A stretch of DNA of 64,000 bases from Halomonas sp. GFAJ-1 (GTDB taxonomy: Bacteria > Pseudomonadota > Gammaproteobacteria > Pseudomonadales > Halomonadaceae), in contig CP016490.1 of NCBI GenBank assembly GCA_002966495.1, forward strand, positions 930,001 through 994,000, given 5' to 3'. A model generated the notes under the pieces. It saw only the letters and a list, made by a program, of their open reading frames with translations. It had not been told where the DNA came from and made no database searches. Position 1 is the first letter of the stretch; every line of letters begins with the position of its first letter. This document shows, one piece after another, positions 1 to 8,036 of this stretch. The position numbers and the translations under genes were made by a program.

Positions 1-21
1 TGCACACCGTGAGGCCCAGGA

Positions 22-711
22 ATGACCGCCAAGACCGTTTTGATTGTCGATGATGAGGCGCCGATTCGCGAAATGATCGCAGTGGCGCTGGAAATGGCTG
101 ACTATCACGTGCTTGAAGCGGATAACGCCCAAGATGCTCATGCGATGGTTGTCGACCATCAGCCTGATTTGCTGCTACTGGATTGGATGATGCCCGGCAC
201 CAGCGGTATTGAGCTTGCAAGGCGCCTAAAACGCGAAGAGTCTACAGCTGAAATACCCATTATTATGCTTACTGCTAAGGGCGAAGAGGATAATAAGATT
301 CAAGGTCTTGAAGCGGGTGCCGACGATTACATCACTAAGCCATTTTCGCCCCGTGAGCTGGTCGCGCGCTTGAAAGCCGTGCTAAGGCGTACCACCCCCC
401 GGGGTGTGGAAGACCCCATTGAGATTAATGGCCTAATGCTCGACCCGGTAAGCCATCGGGTAAGCGCCCATGGTGAACCGCTGGAAATGGGTCCCACAGA
501 GTACCGCCTGCTGCAGTTTTTTATGACCCACCAAGAGCGCGCCTATACCCGCAGCCAACTGCTTGATCAAGTATGGGGGGGCAACGTCTACGTTGAAGAG
601 CGCACTGTTGATGTACATATTCGCCGCTTACGTAAAGCGCTAGGTGAAGCCCACCAAAACCTTATCCAAACGGTACGAGGCACGGGATACCGCTTCTCCG
701 CTCGGGTGTAA
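22..711 (+). CDS. phoB: Phosphate regulon response regulator PhoB
   Basis: OmpR/PhoB-class response regulator of 229 residues, the usual length. The N-terminal receiver domain (about 1-120) shows the acidic pair D10-D11, the phospho-acceptor D54 in LLLLDWMMPG and the conserved K of ITKPF. The C-terminal winged helix (about 130-229) ends with the typical VRGTGYRF signature. It should activate Pho-box promoters when phosphorylated by PhoR during phosphate limitation; a Pho box is visible upstream of pstC in this window. The ATG follows a purine-rich AGGA. The stop codon is directly followed by the phoR ATG, so the two genes form an operon. The upstream promoter lies outside the window. Confidence 0.97.
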   Translation: MTAKTVLIVDDEAPIREMIAVALEMADYHVLEADNAQDAHAMVVDHQPDLLLLDWMMPGTSGIELARRLKREESTAEIPIIMLTAKGEEDNKIQGLEAGADDYITKPFSPRELVARLKAVLRRTTPRGVEDPIEINGLMLDPVSHRVSAHGEPLEMGPTEYRLLQFFMTHQERAYTRSQLLDQVWGGNVYVEERTVDVHIRRLRKALGEAHQNLIQTVRGTGYRFSARV

Positions 712-2049
712 ATGGTGCGTCTCTGGAGTCGTGAGCTGTGGCGAATTGCTTGGCTGGCTACCTTAGGGGTCTTGCTGGGCTGGGCGCTAAGCGCGCCTGG
801 GTTAGGGTTGGCCGCAGGGCTTGCGGTGTGCCTGTTTTACCATTTGCGCCAACTGCTGGCGCTTTTTCAATGGCTAACGCTGCATCCCCAGGATGAACCG
901 CCTTCGGCGCGGGGCATGTGGGGCGAGCTATTTGATCGGCTCTACCGTTACCAAAAGAGCCAGCGCATTACCCAAACCCGCTTACGGGCTACCCTCGGGC
1001 GTATTCAAGAGTCATCGGAAGCCATGCGCGACAGCGTCGTCATGTTAGACCGCCATGGTGACCTTGAGTGGTGGAACAGTGCCGCCACTGAGATGCTGGG
1101 CCTACAAACCGCCCATGACCGCGGGCAGCATATTACGAATCTGCTGCGTGACCCGCGTTTCATCAGCTACTTCAATGCCAACGAGTATAGCGAACCGTTA
1201 ACGCTAACCTCGCCAATTGATGAACGCCAAATTCTGCAGTATCAGATTACCCTCTATGGAGACGATGAGCGTCTCGTCATGGCGCGGGATATTACCCGGC
1301 TGCATCGTCTTGAGCAGATGCGGCGTGACTTTGTCGCGAATGTTTCCCATGAGCTGCGCACACCGCTAACGGTGCTTTCCGGCTATTTGGAGACCTACAG
1401 CGACTTAAGCGACCAGCTGCCGCCACGCTTAGGCCGGGGAATTGGTCAGATGGAGGAACAAACCAAGCGCATGCAGAGCTTGGTGAATGACCTGCTACTG
1501 CTTTCTCGGTTGGAAATTGACCAAGGTGGAAAAGACCACCAACCACTGGTCGTTGGGCCGTTACTTGAGAGCATTCGCCAGGATGCCTTGGCGCTCTCCG
1601 GCCAGCAGAAAGGCGATCAAGTGCCGAGTAGCCAGCTGCATAGCATCCACGTAAGTGTTGAGAGCGAGGCCCAGCTAGTGGGCAGCGAGCAGGAAATCCG
1701 CAGCGCTATTTCTAATCTTGCCTTTAACGCGGTGCGCTACACCCCTGCAGGCAGCCAAATAACCCTGCGTTGGGTCACCCTGGAGAACGGTAGCGCTTAC
1801 ATCTCGGTGGAGGATAACGGCGAGGGGATCGATCCGGTGCATATCCCCCGGCTGACTGAACGCTTCTACCGAGTTGATAAAGGACGCAGCACCGCCACTG
1901 GGGGCACAGGCCTGGGATTAGCCATTGTTAAGCATGTATTGCTGCGCCACGATGCTCAGCTACAGATAGTCTCCCGTCCTGGCGAAGGCGCGCAGTTTCG
2001 CTGCGTATTTCCTGCCACACGGGCCTTGGTGGCTAATACCGCCTTTTAA
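712..2049 (+). CDS. phoR: Phosphate regulon sensor histidine kinase PhoR
   Basis: Membrane sensor kinase of 445 residues that partners PhoB. Two N-terminal hydrophobic segments (about 12-50) anchor it with almost no periplasmic loop, as in E. coli PhoR, which senses phosphate through PstSCAB-PhoU. A PAS-like region follows (about 100-195). The HisKA domain carries the phospho-accepting H213 in NVSHELRTPL, and the HATPase domain has the N box (SNLAFNAVRYTP), EDNGEGID and GGTGLGLAIVKH. It starts at the base after the phoB stop codon. The pst-phoU genes lie a few kb downstream on the other strand. Confidence 0.96.
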   Translation: MVRLWSRELWRIAWLATLGVLLGWALSAPGLGLAAGLAVCLFYHLRQLLALFQWLTLHPQDEPPSARGMWGELFDRLYRYQKSQRITQTRLRATLGRIQESSEAMRDSVVMLDRHGDLEWWNSAATEMLGLQTAHDRGQHITNLLRDPRFISYFNANEYSEPLTLTSPIDERQILQYQITLYGDDERLVMARDITRLHRLEQMRRDFVANVSHELRTPLTVLSGYLETYSDLSDQLPPRLGRGIGQMEEQTKRMQSLVNDLLLLSRLEIDQGGKDHQPLVVGPLLESIRQDALALSGQQKGDQVPSSQLHSIHVSVESEAQLVGSEQEIRSAISNLAFNAVRYTPAGSQITLRWVTLENGSAYISVEDNGEGIDPVHIPRLTERFYRVDKGRSTATGGTGLGLAIVKHVLLRHDAQLQIVSRPGEGAQFRCVFPATRALVANTAF

Positions 2050-2219
2050 AAAACCACGCTGCGTTTTCAAACCCTGCATTCAACCACTGAATTCAACGGC
2101 GGTGCTGGTCAAACAATTCCTGTTACAAAGAAGCACGCGTTCCCTAAAAAAGACAACGCTTGTACAAGTGTGCCAGATTGTCTGTTAAGGATGGTCAAAC
2201 GCTGCGCATGTGTCATTTT

Positions 2220-2264
2220 TAGCCACTTTTGCAGCTTTGACAGCGCTTTTAGAGTGGCTATAAA
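2220..2264 (+). promoter_or_regulatory. Sigma70-type promoter between inverted-repeat arms, upstream of the acidic protein gene
   Basis: TTGACA at 2237-2242 and TATAAA at 2259-2264 are separated by 16 bp, a near-consensus housekeeping promoter. An 8-bp inverted repeat, TAGCCACT (2220-2227) and AGTGGCTA (2253-2260), brackets the -35 box and touches the -10 box, so it could be an operator. The implied start near 2271 gives a 5' UTR of about 170 nt before the ATG at 2439. This promoter and the 2351-2402 repeat are what the phoR-2439 gap holds. Confidence 0.6.
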
Positions 2265-2350
2265 TAATCGAATAATGTCTATAAGCCCCTGTATTTAATT
2301 TGTTTTATATTATTTTTTGGCAAGATGGCACAAGCAGTGCAACTACCTAG

Positions 2351-2402
2351 TTAAGGAAGATCACCGCTGGAACTGGTAAGCCTCAATGGCACTCTTCCTT
2401 AA
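2351..2402 (+). repeat. 10-bp inverted repeat in the 5' UTR of the acidic protein gene
   Basis: TTAAGGAAGA (2351-2360) and TCTTCCTTAA (2393-2402) are exact reverse complements separated by 32 nt. The repeat lies between the predicted promoter and the ribosome binding site, so it could form a leader hairpin. There is no U tract, so it is not a simple terminator. Confidence 0.5.
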
Positions 2403-2438
2403 AAATTAGCGGTATCACAGCGATCGAGGAGACGGAAC

Positions 2439-2753
2439 ATGATGTCCAAGGAACTACTCAAGAAAGCTGGCATTTTAGGTGTAAGTTTTGGCTTGATGGC
2501 TAGCCCATTAGCATTTGCTGACACCACGGACCATTCATCAATTGATCAAAACCAGGATATAACGGCTGATGAAGAGCCGAGGGATAGCCACTCGCAAAAT
2601 GCAAATCCTGGTGACTATGACAGTGAAGATTTAACTACCGATCACGGTACGCAAGGCCCAGACGTGGTTGACGATCCCGAGTCAACTAACATGAACGGTG
2701 ACGATGAAGAATATACGCCTGACGACGTTGTTGAAGAAAATAGTGCATCGTAA
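2439..2753 (+). CDS. Small secreted, highly acidic protein of unknown function
   Basis: Protein of 104 residues in no family I recognise. The first 27 residues form a Sec-type signal peptide: KELLKK, a hydrophobic core, then an AFA-D cleavage site. The mature part of about 77 residues contains roughly 25 Asp/Glu and only one Arg, no Cys, and many Asn, Ser, Thr and Gly, so it should be disordered and strongly anionic, possibly ion binding. The start is supported by GAGGAG seven bases before the first ATG; a second ATG follows at once. It has its own promoter, a long leader and a strong downstream terminator, so it is an independent and probably well-expressed gene. A role in salt or metal handling would be speculation. 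Confidence 0.75.
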   Translation: MMSKELLKKAGILGVSFGLMASPLAFADTTDHSSIDQNQDITADEEPRDSHSQNANPGDYDSEDLTTDHGTQGPDVVDDPESTNMNGDDEEYTPDDVVEENSAS

Positions 2754-2813
2754 TTAGTATTTTTTATCGGTAACATTAGTTTACAAAGCTGAAAATAACT
2801 CTTACGCTTAGGA

Positions 2814-2948
2814 GTGAGCACATAAGGGGCAAGGATGTCCCATAGCAAGGATGCTCACCGATTCAAGGAGTGAATCAAGCGACGAACAACACGTTAGTCA
2901 GGGTTAATTCCAAGGTTGGAGTCCCGCAAAAGGATAGGAAGCTAACGT
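2814..2948 (+). other. Structured 3' UTR of the acidic protein transcript
   Basis: The stretch after the stop codon contains successive inverted repeats: GTGAGCA (2814-2820) with TGCTCAC (2852-2858), enclosing a GGG/CCC pair; GATTCA (2860-2865) with TGAATC (2871-2876); and ACGTTAG (2891-2897) with CTAACGT (2942-2948). No convincing ORF is present. It could be a stabilising 3' UTR or the source of a processed RNA. Confidence 0.35.
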
Positions 2949-2976
2949 TAGGTATCGCCCATATTAAGAGTTATCA

Positions 2977-3006
2977 AGACCCCGCCCTGGCGGGGTCTCG
3001 TTTTTT
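2977..3006 (+). terminator. Strong intrinsic terminator after the acidic protein gene
   Basis: A perfect 10-bp stem, AGACCCCGCC (2977-2986) with GGCGGGGTCT (2989-2998), has a 2-nt loop and is followed by CG and six T (3001-3006). It separates this transcript from the convergent cysZ. Confidence 0.9.
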
Positions 3007-3040
3007 GTAGACGGTCGAAAAGTGTGTTCATTCCACACGT

Positions 3041-3762
3041 TCATTCCGCGGTGACCACACCACGGTAGTGGTGATCCCACATCAAAACGGCGCCTGCCAC
3101 CGCACCAGGAATTAAGAATAAATTTGCCAGCGGAATCCAGGTAACCACGGTCACCAGCCCGCCGTAAGTTAGGCTTTGCCACCAGCGCCGTGAAAGTCGT
3201 TGGCGCATATCCCGAAACGTTATTTTATTGTTATCCATTGGGTAGTCTAAGTAGGTGATGGCCATTATCCAGGCAGAAAACAGTGCCCACAAAATAGGCG
3301 CCAGCAGGTTAAGCCCTGGAATCCAGCTAAACACCAACAGTGCTGCCGCGCGGGGCAGGATGTAGCCTAATTTCACCAGCTCACGCCCCACTGCATCAAT
3401 CGCCGTTTTCGCCAGACCGCGGTCGTCTAACGGTTCGCGGCCAGTGGCTTGACGCTCTACTTTGGCGGCTAAAAAGCCGTAGAAAGGCGCGGCGATCAGG
3501 TGGGTGACTAACGTAAAGGTGAAAAACACGGCCAGTAGTAGGCTGACGAAAAAAAGAGGCCAAATTAACCAGGATAGCCACTCAAGCCAACTCGGCACCA
3601 TTGCCATCGCGCTGTCTAGCCAGCCAGAAAAGCGGTTAACCACCAAGCGGAGCATGCTGGCATAAACCACAAGGTTTACCAGCAAGGGAAGGAAGACATA
3701 GCGCCGCAGGCCTTTCGATACACCAGCCGAGTGCCTCGGCTTAGCGCGGTAAATGCATTCAA
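3041..3762 (-). CDS. cysZ: Sulfate transporter CysZ with an apparent 5' frameshift
   Basis: Inner-membrane sulfate transporter of the CysZ/EI24 family. The body from SKGLRRYVFLPLLVNL onward is a normal CysZ, with hydrophobic segments, the WIPGLNLLAPILWALFSAW core and a C-terminal PGAVAGAVLMWDHH. The reading frame that encodes this body begins with unlikely residues (RSSHIECIYRAKPRHSAG). In the next frame, a TTG at 3762, eight bases after AAGGAG, gives LNAFTALSRGTRLVY, a typical CysZ N terminus that joins the body exactly at codon 3718. One base therefore appears to be missing near 3718-3720 (or it is a sequence error). Taken literally, the intact frame opens at 3799 with 252 residues. A functional product is uncertain. 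Confidence 0.8.
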
Positions 3763-3832
3763 TGTGCGAACTCCTTATCAATACGCCCAGGCAGCGCATC
3801 TGGGCGTATTGCAGGAGGTATTACAGGATAGG

Positions 3833-4558
3833 TCAAGACTTTTTAAGCACGTCCTGATCTAAGCTGTCGAGGTCGGTATGGCGAATATCCAGTCCCTTTA
3901 CGAGATAAACCACATATTCCGCGAGGTTGTTGGCGTGGTCGCCTACGCGTTCCAGGGCGCGCAGTACCCACATAATGCTGAGTACCGAGCTGATAGAGCG
4001 AGAGTCTTCCATCATAAAGGTCATCAGCGAGCGCATGGCGCTGCCATACTCGTCATCCACGAGCTCGTCTTCACGCACGACCTGCATGGCAAGTTCCGTA
4101 TCAAAGCGGGCAAACGCGGTTAACGCATCGCGCAGCATTTTACGGACGTGTTCGCTGATATGGCGTACTTCTACCAAGCCACGAACACTGCCGTTGTTTT
4201 CACTTAATAGCATCGCGTTACGGGCAATCTTGCTGGCCTCATCGCCGATACGCTCAAGGTCTGAGGTGGCGCGAATAACCGCCAGCACTAAGCGCAAGTC
4301 AGAAGCTGCGGGCTGTCGGCGCGCTAGAACACGCGTGCACTCGTCATCTATTTGTAGCTGCAGATCGTTTACTTGGCGGTCGTTATCGCGCACTTTTTCG
4401 GCGAGGTGGCTGTCGCCTTCAAGCAGTGCGAATACGGCGTCTTGCACCTGCTTTTCCACTAGGCCACCCATGGCCATTAGGTGGGTTTTTAGCTCCTCTA
4501 GCTCTTGATTAAACTGGCGAGAGATATGCTGGCTGTGGGTATCGCTGGTAATGTCCAT
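3833..4558 (-). CDS. phoU: Phosphate transport regulator PhoU
   Basis: Cytoplasmic six-helix protein of 241 residues with two PhoU repeats. Each repeat carries the metal-binding (E/D)xxxD-type signature: ERIGDEASKIA in the first and ERVGDHANNLAE in the second. It links PstSCAB to PhoR and keeps PhoB off when phosphate is plentiful. It is the last gene of the pst cluster, 30 nt after pstB. ATG 4558 follows the purine-rich GGAGTGCGC. Confidence 0.96.
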   Translation of the reverse strand: MDITSDTHSQHISRQFNQELEELKTHLMAMGGLVEKQVQDAVFALLEGDSHLAEKVRDNDRQVNDLQLQIDDECTRVLARRQPAASDLRLVLAVIRATSDLERIGDEASKIARNAMLLSENNGSVRGLVEVRHISEHVRKMLRDALTAFARFDTELAMQVVREDELVDDEYGSAMRSLMTFMMEDSRSISSVLSIMWVLRALERVGDHANNLAEYVVYLVKGLDIRHTDLDSLDQDVLKKS

Positions 4559-4588
4559 TGCGCACTCCTGACGGGTCGTCTCTGGGGC

Positions 4589-5413
4589 CTAGGTCATGCG
4601 GCCGGTGATGTAGTTTTCAGTGCGTTGTAAACGCGGGTTGGTGAACACTTGGTCGGTTAAGCCGAATTCAACCAGCTCGCCGTGCTGCATAAACGCCGTG
4701 TAGTCAGAAACCCGGGCGGCCTGCTGCATATTGTGGGTCAGCACCAAGGTAAGCTGCGATTTAAGGTTGCGAATCAGCTCTTCCACCTTGAGTGTTGAGA
4801 TGGGATCCAGTGCCGAAGCGGGCTCATCTAACAGTAAAACGTCGGGTTGGACGGCCAGCGTGCGGGCAATGACTAAACGCTGCTGTTGCCCACCGGAGAG
4901 CTGCCATGCTGAACGGTGCAACTGGTCTTTAACCTCCTCCCATAGCGCGGCAGACGTTAGCGCCCACTCAATAATGTCGTCTCGCTTACGCTTGGGTAAT
5001 CGGCGCTGCAAGCGCAGCCCAAAAGCGACGTTTTCATAAATTGACATCGGAAATGGGTTCGGGGTTTGAAACACCATACCCACGCGGCGCCTCAGCTCGG
5101 TGACGTTCGTTTGGGGGGCGTGAATATCCTGCCCTTCAAGCGCTATGTGTCCACTGTGGGAAACTGATTCGTTGAGGTCATGTAACCGATTAATCGCCCT
5201 AAGCAGCGTGGATTTACCGCAGCCAGAGGGGCCGATAAAAGCGGTAACCCGATGGCGAGGCACGTCGAGCGTCAACTGCCGCAAGGCAGGTTTCCCCGCA
5301 TAGGCGAGGTTAAACTGATTGATGCTTAGGCAGCACTGCCCGGGAGCAAAGGTGGTCACCGGAGCCTGTGATGCTTGGCCTGACGCTTGGCTTGGTGTTA
5401 AGGGCGCTAGCAT
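4589..5413 (-). CDS. pstB: Phosphate ABC transporter ATP-binding protein PstB
   Basis: ATPase subunit of the high-affinity phosphate importer, 274 residues with a roughly 25-residue N-terminal extension. It has the Walker A motif GPSGCGKST, the signature LSGGQQQR, the Walker B LLLDEP followed by ASALDP, and the switch His in VLTHNMQQ. PstB-specific features include the RVGMVFQTPNPFPMSIYENV stretch. Its start overlaps the end of pstA by 7 nt, consistent with translational coupling in pstCAB-phoU. Confidence 0.96.
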   Translation of the reverse strand: MLAPLTPSQASGQASQAPVTTFAPGQCCLSINQFNLAYAGKPALRQLTLDVPRHRVTAFIGPSGCGKSTLLRAINRLHDLNESVSHSGHIALEGQDIHAPQTNVTELRRRVGMVFQTPNPFPMSIYENVAFGLRLQRRLPKRKRDDIIEWALTSAALWEEVKDQLHRSAWQLSGGQQQRLVIARTLAVQPDVLLLDEPASALDPISTLKVEELIRNLKSQLTLVLTHNMQQAARVSDYTAFMQHGELVEFGLTDQVFTNPRLQRTENYITGRMT

Positions 5414-6825
5414 TCGTTTCCTCGTTGACGCCTTAGATAATGACGCAGAAATATGGCAGTTAGGTTAAGCACCAGCACAATCAGCACTAATAGTAACGCC
5501 GTGGCGTAAACCAGCGGGATGGCGGCCTGAACATCCTCCCCATGAAACGCCGTATCAAATAAATGATAGCCAAGGTGCATAAACTTGCGCTCAAGGTGCA
5601 AATAAGGGAAATCACCATCCAGCGGCATTTGCGGCGCTAGTTTTGCAACGCCCACCAGCATTAAAGGTGCCACCTCGCCAGCGGCCCGGGCGATGGCTAA
5701 TATCACTCCGGTGAGCATCGCAGGGGTAGCCATAGGCAGCACCACCCGGGTTAACATTTCTAGGCGTGTGGCCCCTAGCGCTACCGCCCCTTCGCGCTGG
5801 GCGTCGGGTATTCGCGCTAAGCCCTCTTCGGTTGCCACAATCACCACCGGCAGGGTTAGTAGTGCAAGGGTCAGCGAGGCCCATAAAAGCCCGCCGGTGC
5901 CGAAGGTGGGCGAGGGCAGTTCATCGCTAAAGAACCAATTATCGATAGAGCCGCCAATGCCGTAGACGAACACTCCCAGGCCGAACACGCCGTAAACAAT
6001 CGATGGCACGCCTGCTAAGTTGCGCACGCCAATGCGTACTAAATGGGTGAGCCGATTTTGATGAGCGATTTCATTGAGATAAATCGCCGCCAGTACGCCA
6101 AACGGGGTCACGATCACCGACATTAAAATAACCATCAGTACGGTGCCAAAAATAGCCGGCCACACGCCGCCGCCGGTATTGGCTGCCCGTGGCCCTTCGC
6201 TCAGAAAGCGCCAAACGTTTTGCCCCCAGGCTGTGGCTTTCTGCCACCAGGACATGGCATTGGGGGCCTGAAAATGGCGGATACTGGAGAGCGACTGGCG
6301 TAGCGCTTGGCCATCGGCGGTCAGCAACAGTAGCTCACTGCTAGCCCGCTGGCTGGCTGGCAGCGCTAGGGAAGTCGTCATGTACTCCCAGGCAGCTTGT
6401 CCGGTTAAGCGCTGGCCATCGCTTTCCACTGCGACTAAACGGCCAATAAAATCGCCCCAGGGGGTACGTTCTAAGCGGATTAGGTCGTTTGGGGTCGCTT
6501 GCTCAGCGATGTCCTCGACGTTTATCCAGCGCCAGTTAGCCCCGGTGATATCGCGGTTGCCGGTAAAATAGAGCCGCTCCATGCCCGCGTTTAGCGGTAG
6601 CGGGGTTTCGCGTACCGGCTGGCCGATAACCGTATCACCTGAGGCAAGCGTGACCTCCTCCAGGGTAGCTGGCCAGAAGTGCCCTAGCCCCCGGGTCGCC
6701 AACAGGGTGAGCAGCGCTGCCAACATCAGTAGTGAAAGCGCCACGCAGGCAGCGCATAGCCACGGCCACAGCCCATCATTTAGCCAGTTAACCCGCCGTT
6801 TGCTCTGTTCGGATAGTGGCGTCAT
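5407..6825 (-). CDS. pstA: Phosphate ABC transporter permease PstA (long form)
   Basis: Inner-membrane permease of 472 residues. After the first membrane segment (about 20-47) there is a periplasmic insertion of about 170 residues, as in Pseudomonas-type PstA and unlike the E. coli form of about 296 residues. The permease core follows, with the EAA-type loop EGLARIPDAQREGAVALGATRLEM and AIARAAGEVAPLMLVG. It overlaps the pstC stop by 4 nt (ATGA) and pstB by 7 nt. The long PstA is paired with a PstC that lacks the matching large insertion. Confidence 0.95.
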   Translation of the reverse strand: MTPLSEQSKRRVNWLNDGLWPWLCAACVALSLLMLAALLTLLATRGLGHFWPATLEEVTLASGDTVIGQPVRETPLPLNAGMERLYFTGNRDITGANWRWINVEDIAEQATPNDLIRLERTPWGDFIGRLVAVESDGQRLTGQAAWEYMTTSLALPASQRASSELLLLTADGQALRQSLSSIRHFQAPNAMSWWQKATAWGQNVWRFLSEGPRAANTGGGVWPAIFGTVLMVILMSVIVTPFGVLAAIYLNEIAHQNRLTHLVRIGVRNLAGVPSIVYGVFGLGVFVYGIGGSIDNWFFSDELPSPTFGTGGLLWASLTLALLTLPVVIVATEEGLARIPDAQREGAVALGATRLEMLTRVVLPMATPAMLTGVILAIARAAGEVAPLMLVGVAKLAPQMPLDGDFPYLHLERKFMHLGYHLFDTAFHGEDVQAAIPLVYATALLLVLIVLVLNLTAIFLRHYLRRQRGNEC

Positions 6826-7940
6826 TGGCTGCCCCCCAGCCGATGGTAGCGGCGGCGCAGTCGCTGGCGCACCACTTCTGCCAGGGTATTGACCAAGAAG
6901 GTAAAAATGAACAGCGCTAGTGCGGCCAAAATCAACAGATGATAAGTGAGTCCGCCGGGGGTCGCCTCGGGCAGTTCAATGGCGATAGCGGCGGAGAGCG
7001 AGCGTAGTCCCTCAAAGGGACTGGCGCTAAACAGCGCGGTGTTGCCGCTAGCCATGAGTACGATCATGGTTTCACCCACAGCGCGGCCTGCGCCAATCAT
7101 GACCGCTGAAAAAATACCGGGGCCAGCTGTGGGTAGCGCTACTTTCCAAAGCGCCTGCCAACGGCTGGCCCCCAGCGCTTGCGCGCCTTCCATTAAGGTG
7201 GGGGGGATATCTGCGAGTGCATCTTCGGCCAGCGCATAAATACTCGGAATGATGGCAAACCCCATGGCGATACCGACAATCAGCGCGTTTCGTGTGGCGT
7301 AATCCATGCCGTAGCGTTGGTCGAGCAGGCGGCGTAGATCGCCCCCTAGCAGGTGGTGCTCAAGCCATGGCGCGAGCCACAGTGCCACGACGACCATGCA
7401 CGCAAGCCACGGGATTAGCCATAGTCCCGCCCAGGAGTGCGGTAAGCGCTGGCGCAATCGGGTCGCCGCAAGATGCCATAAGACACCGGCCAACACGGCG
7501 CTGAAGGGCAGCCACACGATGAGCAGCAGGGCACTGGCTAAGTGGCGCTCTACCCAGGGTGCTAGCACTAAGCCAGCAATAAAGCCGACCACAACGCCAG
7601 GTACCGCTTCCATGAGTTCTAGTGCGGGTTTTAGCCGACTACGCAAACGCGCCGACATAAACAGTGCCGAGTAGATGGCTGCGCCTAACGCAATAGGCGT
7701 TGCAAACAGCATGGCGGCGAGGGCGGCTTTTAGGGTGCCCCAGGCAAGTGGTGAGAGCTTACTAAGCGCGAAGGTATCGCCTAATGCGAGCAGCGGAAGC
7801 GTTTCCCAAATAAGGAAAACCCCGATGGCCAGAATCGCCAATAACACCCCAATGCCCCCAGCGGTGATTAGCCCAGTGGCAATGCGGTCTTGAAGTTGGC
7901 GCAGCGGCAGATGAACGCGGGTTAGCCGGGGGGGAGTCAT
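6822..7940 (-). CDS. pstC: Phosphate ABC transporter permease PstC (short, without periplasmic insert)
   Basis: Permease of 372 residues whose membrane core resembles Pseudomonas-type PstC: FLIWETLPL, then KLSPLAWGTLKAALAA, the EAA loop EDALADIPPTLMEGAQALGAS, and GAGRAVGETMIVLMASGNT. In those relatives a periplasmic domain of about 300 residues lies between WETLPL and the KLSPLAWGTLK-like segment. Here the two are joined by about 10 residues, giving a natural-looking compact form. The ATG at 7940 has no Shine-Dalgarno sequence and overlaps the stop of a 16-codon upstream ORF as ATGA, suggesting translational coupling. A Pho box lies about 75 bp upstream. Confidence 0.93.
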   Translation of the reverse strand: MTPPRLTRVHLPLRQLQDRIATGLITAGGIGVLLAILAIGVFLIWETLPLLALGDTFALSKLSPLAWGTLKAALAAMLFATPIALGAAIYSALFMSARLRSRLKPALELMEAVPGVVVGFIAGLVLAPWVERHLASALLLIVWLPFSAVLAGVLWHLAATRLRQRLPHSWAGLWLIPWLACMVVVALWLAPWLEHHLLGGDLRRLLDQRYGMDYATRNALIVGIAMGFAIIPSIYALAEDALADIPPTLMEGAQALGASRWQALWKVALPTAGPGIFSAVMIGAGRAVGETMIVLMASGNTALFSASPFEGLRSLSAAIAIELPEATPGGLTYHLLILAALALFIFTFLVNTLAEVVRQRLRRRYHRLGGSQ

Positions 7941-7987
7941 GTCGACATCATTGAGAAGCGGGTGCCATCGCTAAAATAAATATGCAT
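7937..7987 (-). CDS. Possible 16-residue leader peptide coupled to pstC
   Basis: Short ORF encoding MHIYFSDGTRFSMMST. It has a good AAGGAG six bases before its ATG, and its TGA overlaps the pstC ATG as ATGA. Because pstC has no ribosome binding site of its own, translation of this ORF probably delivers ribosomes to pstC. It resembles no known peptide. If transcription starts at the -10 predicted from the Pho box, the AAGGAG would lie at or upstream of the RNA start, so the coupling model is not settled. Confidence 0.45.
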   Translation of the reverse strand: MHIYFSDGTRFSMMST

Positions 7988-7999
7988 GGGATTCTCCTT

Positions 8000-8033
8000 A
8001 CCCTAAAACATTTTTATGACAATTAAATGACAG
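8000..8033 (-). promoter_or_regulatory. Pho box (PhoB site) and -10 upstream of pstC
   Basis: On the minus strand, CTGTCATTTAATTGTCAT (8016-8033) matches the consensus CTGTCATAWAWCTGTCAY at 16 of 18 positions, with both CTGTCAT-like half-sites present. Ten bases further, TAGGGT (8000-8005) is spaced as the -10 is in classical PhoB promoters. The site begins three bases after the pstS stop codon, so it should drive pstCAB-phoU separately from pstS. I found no comparable box upstream of pstS. Confidence 0.75.
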
Positions 8034-8036
8034 TCG

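Noticed and set aside
3927..4508. 193-codon open frame opposite phoU
   Set aside because: A shadow of a GC-rich gene; composition (Ser/Arg-rich) and full overlap with a certain gene make coding improbable.
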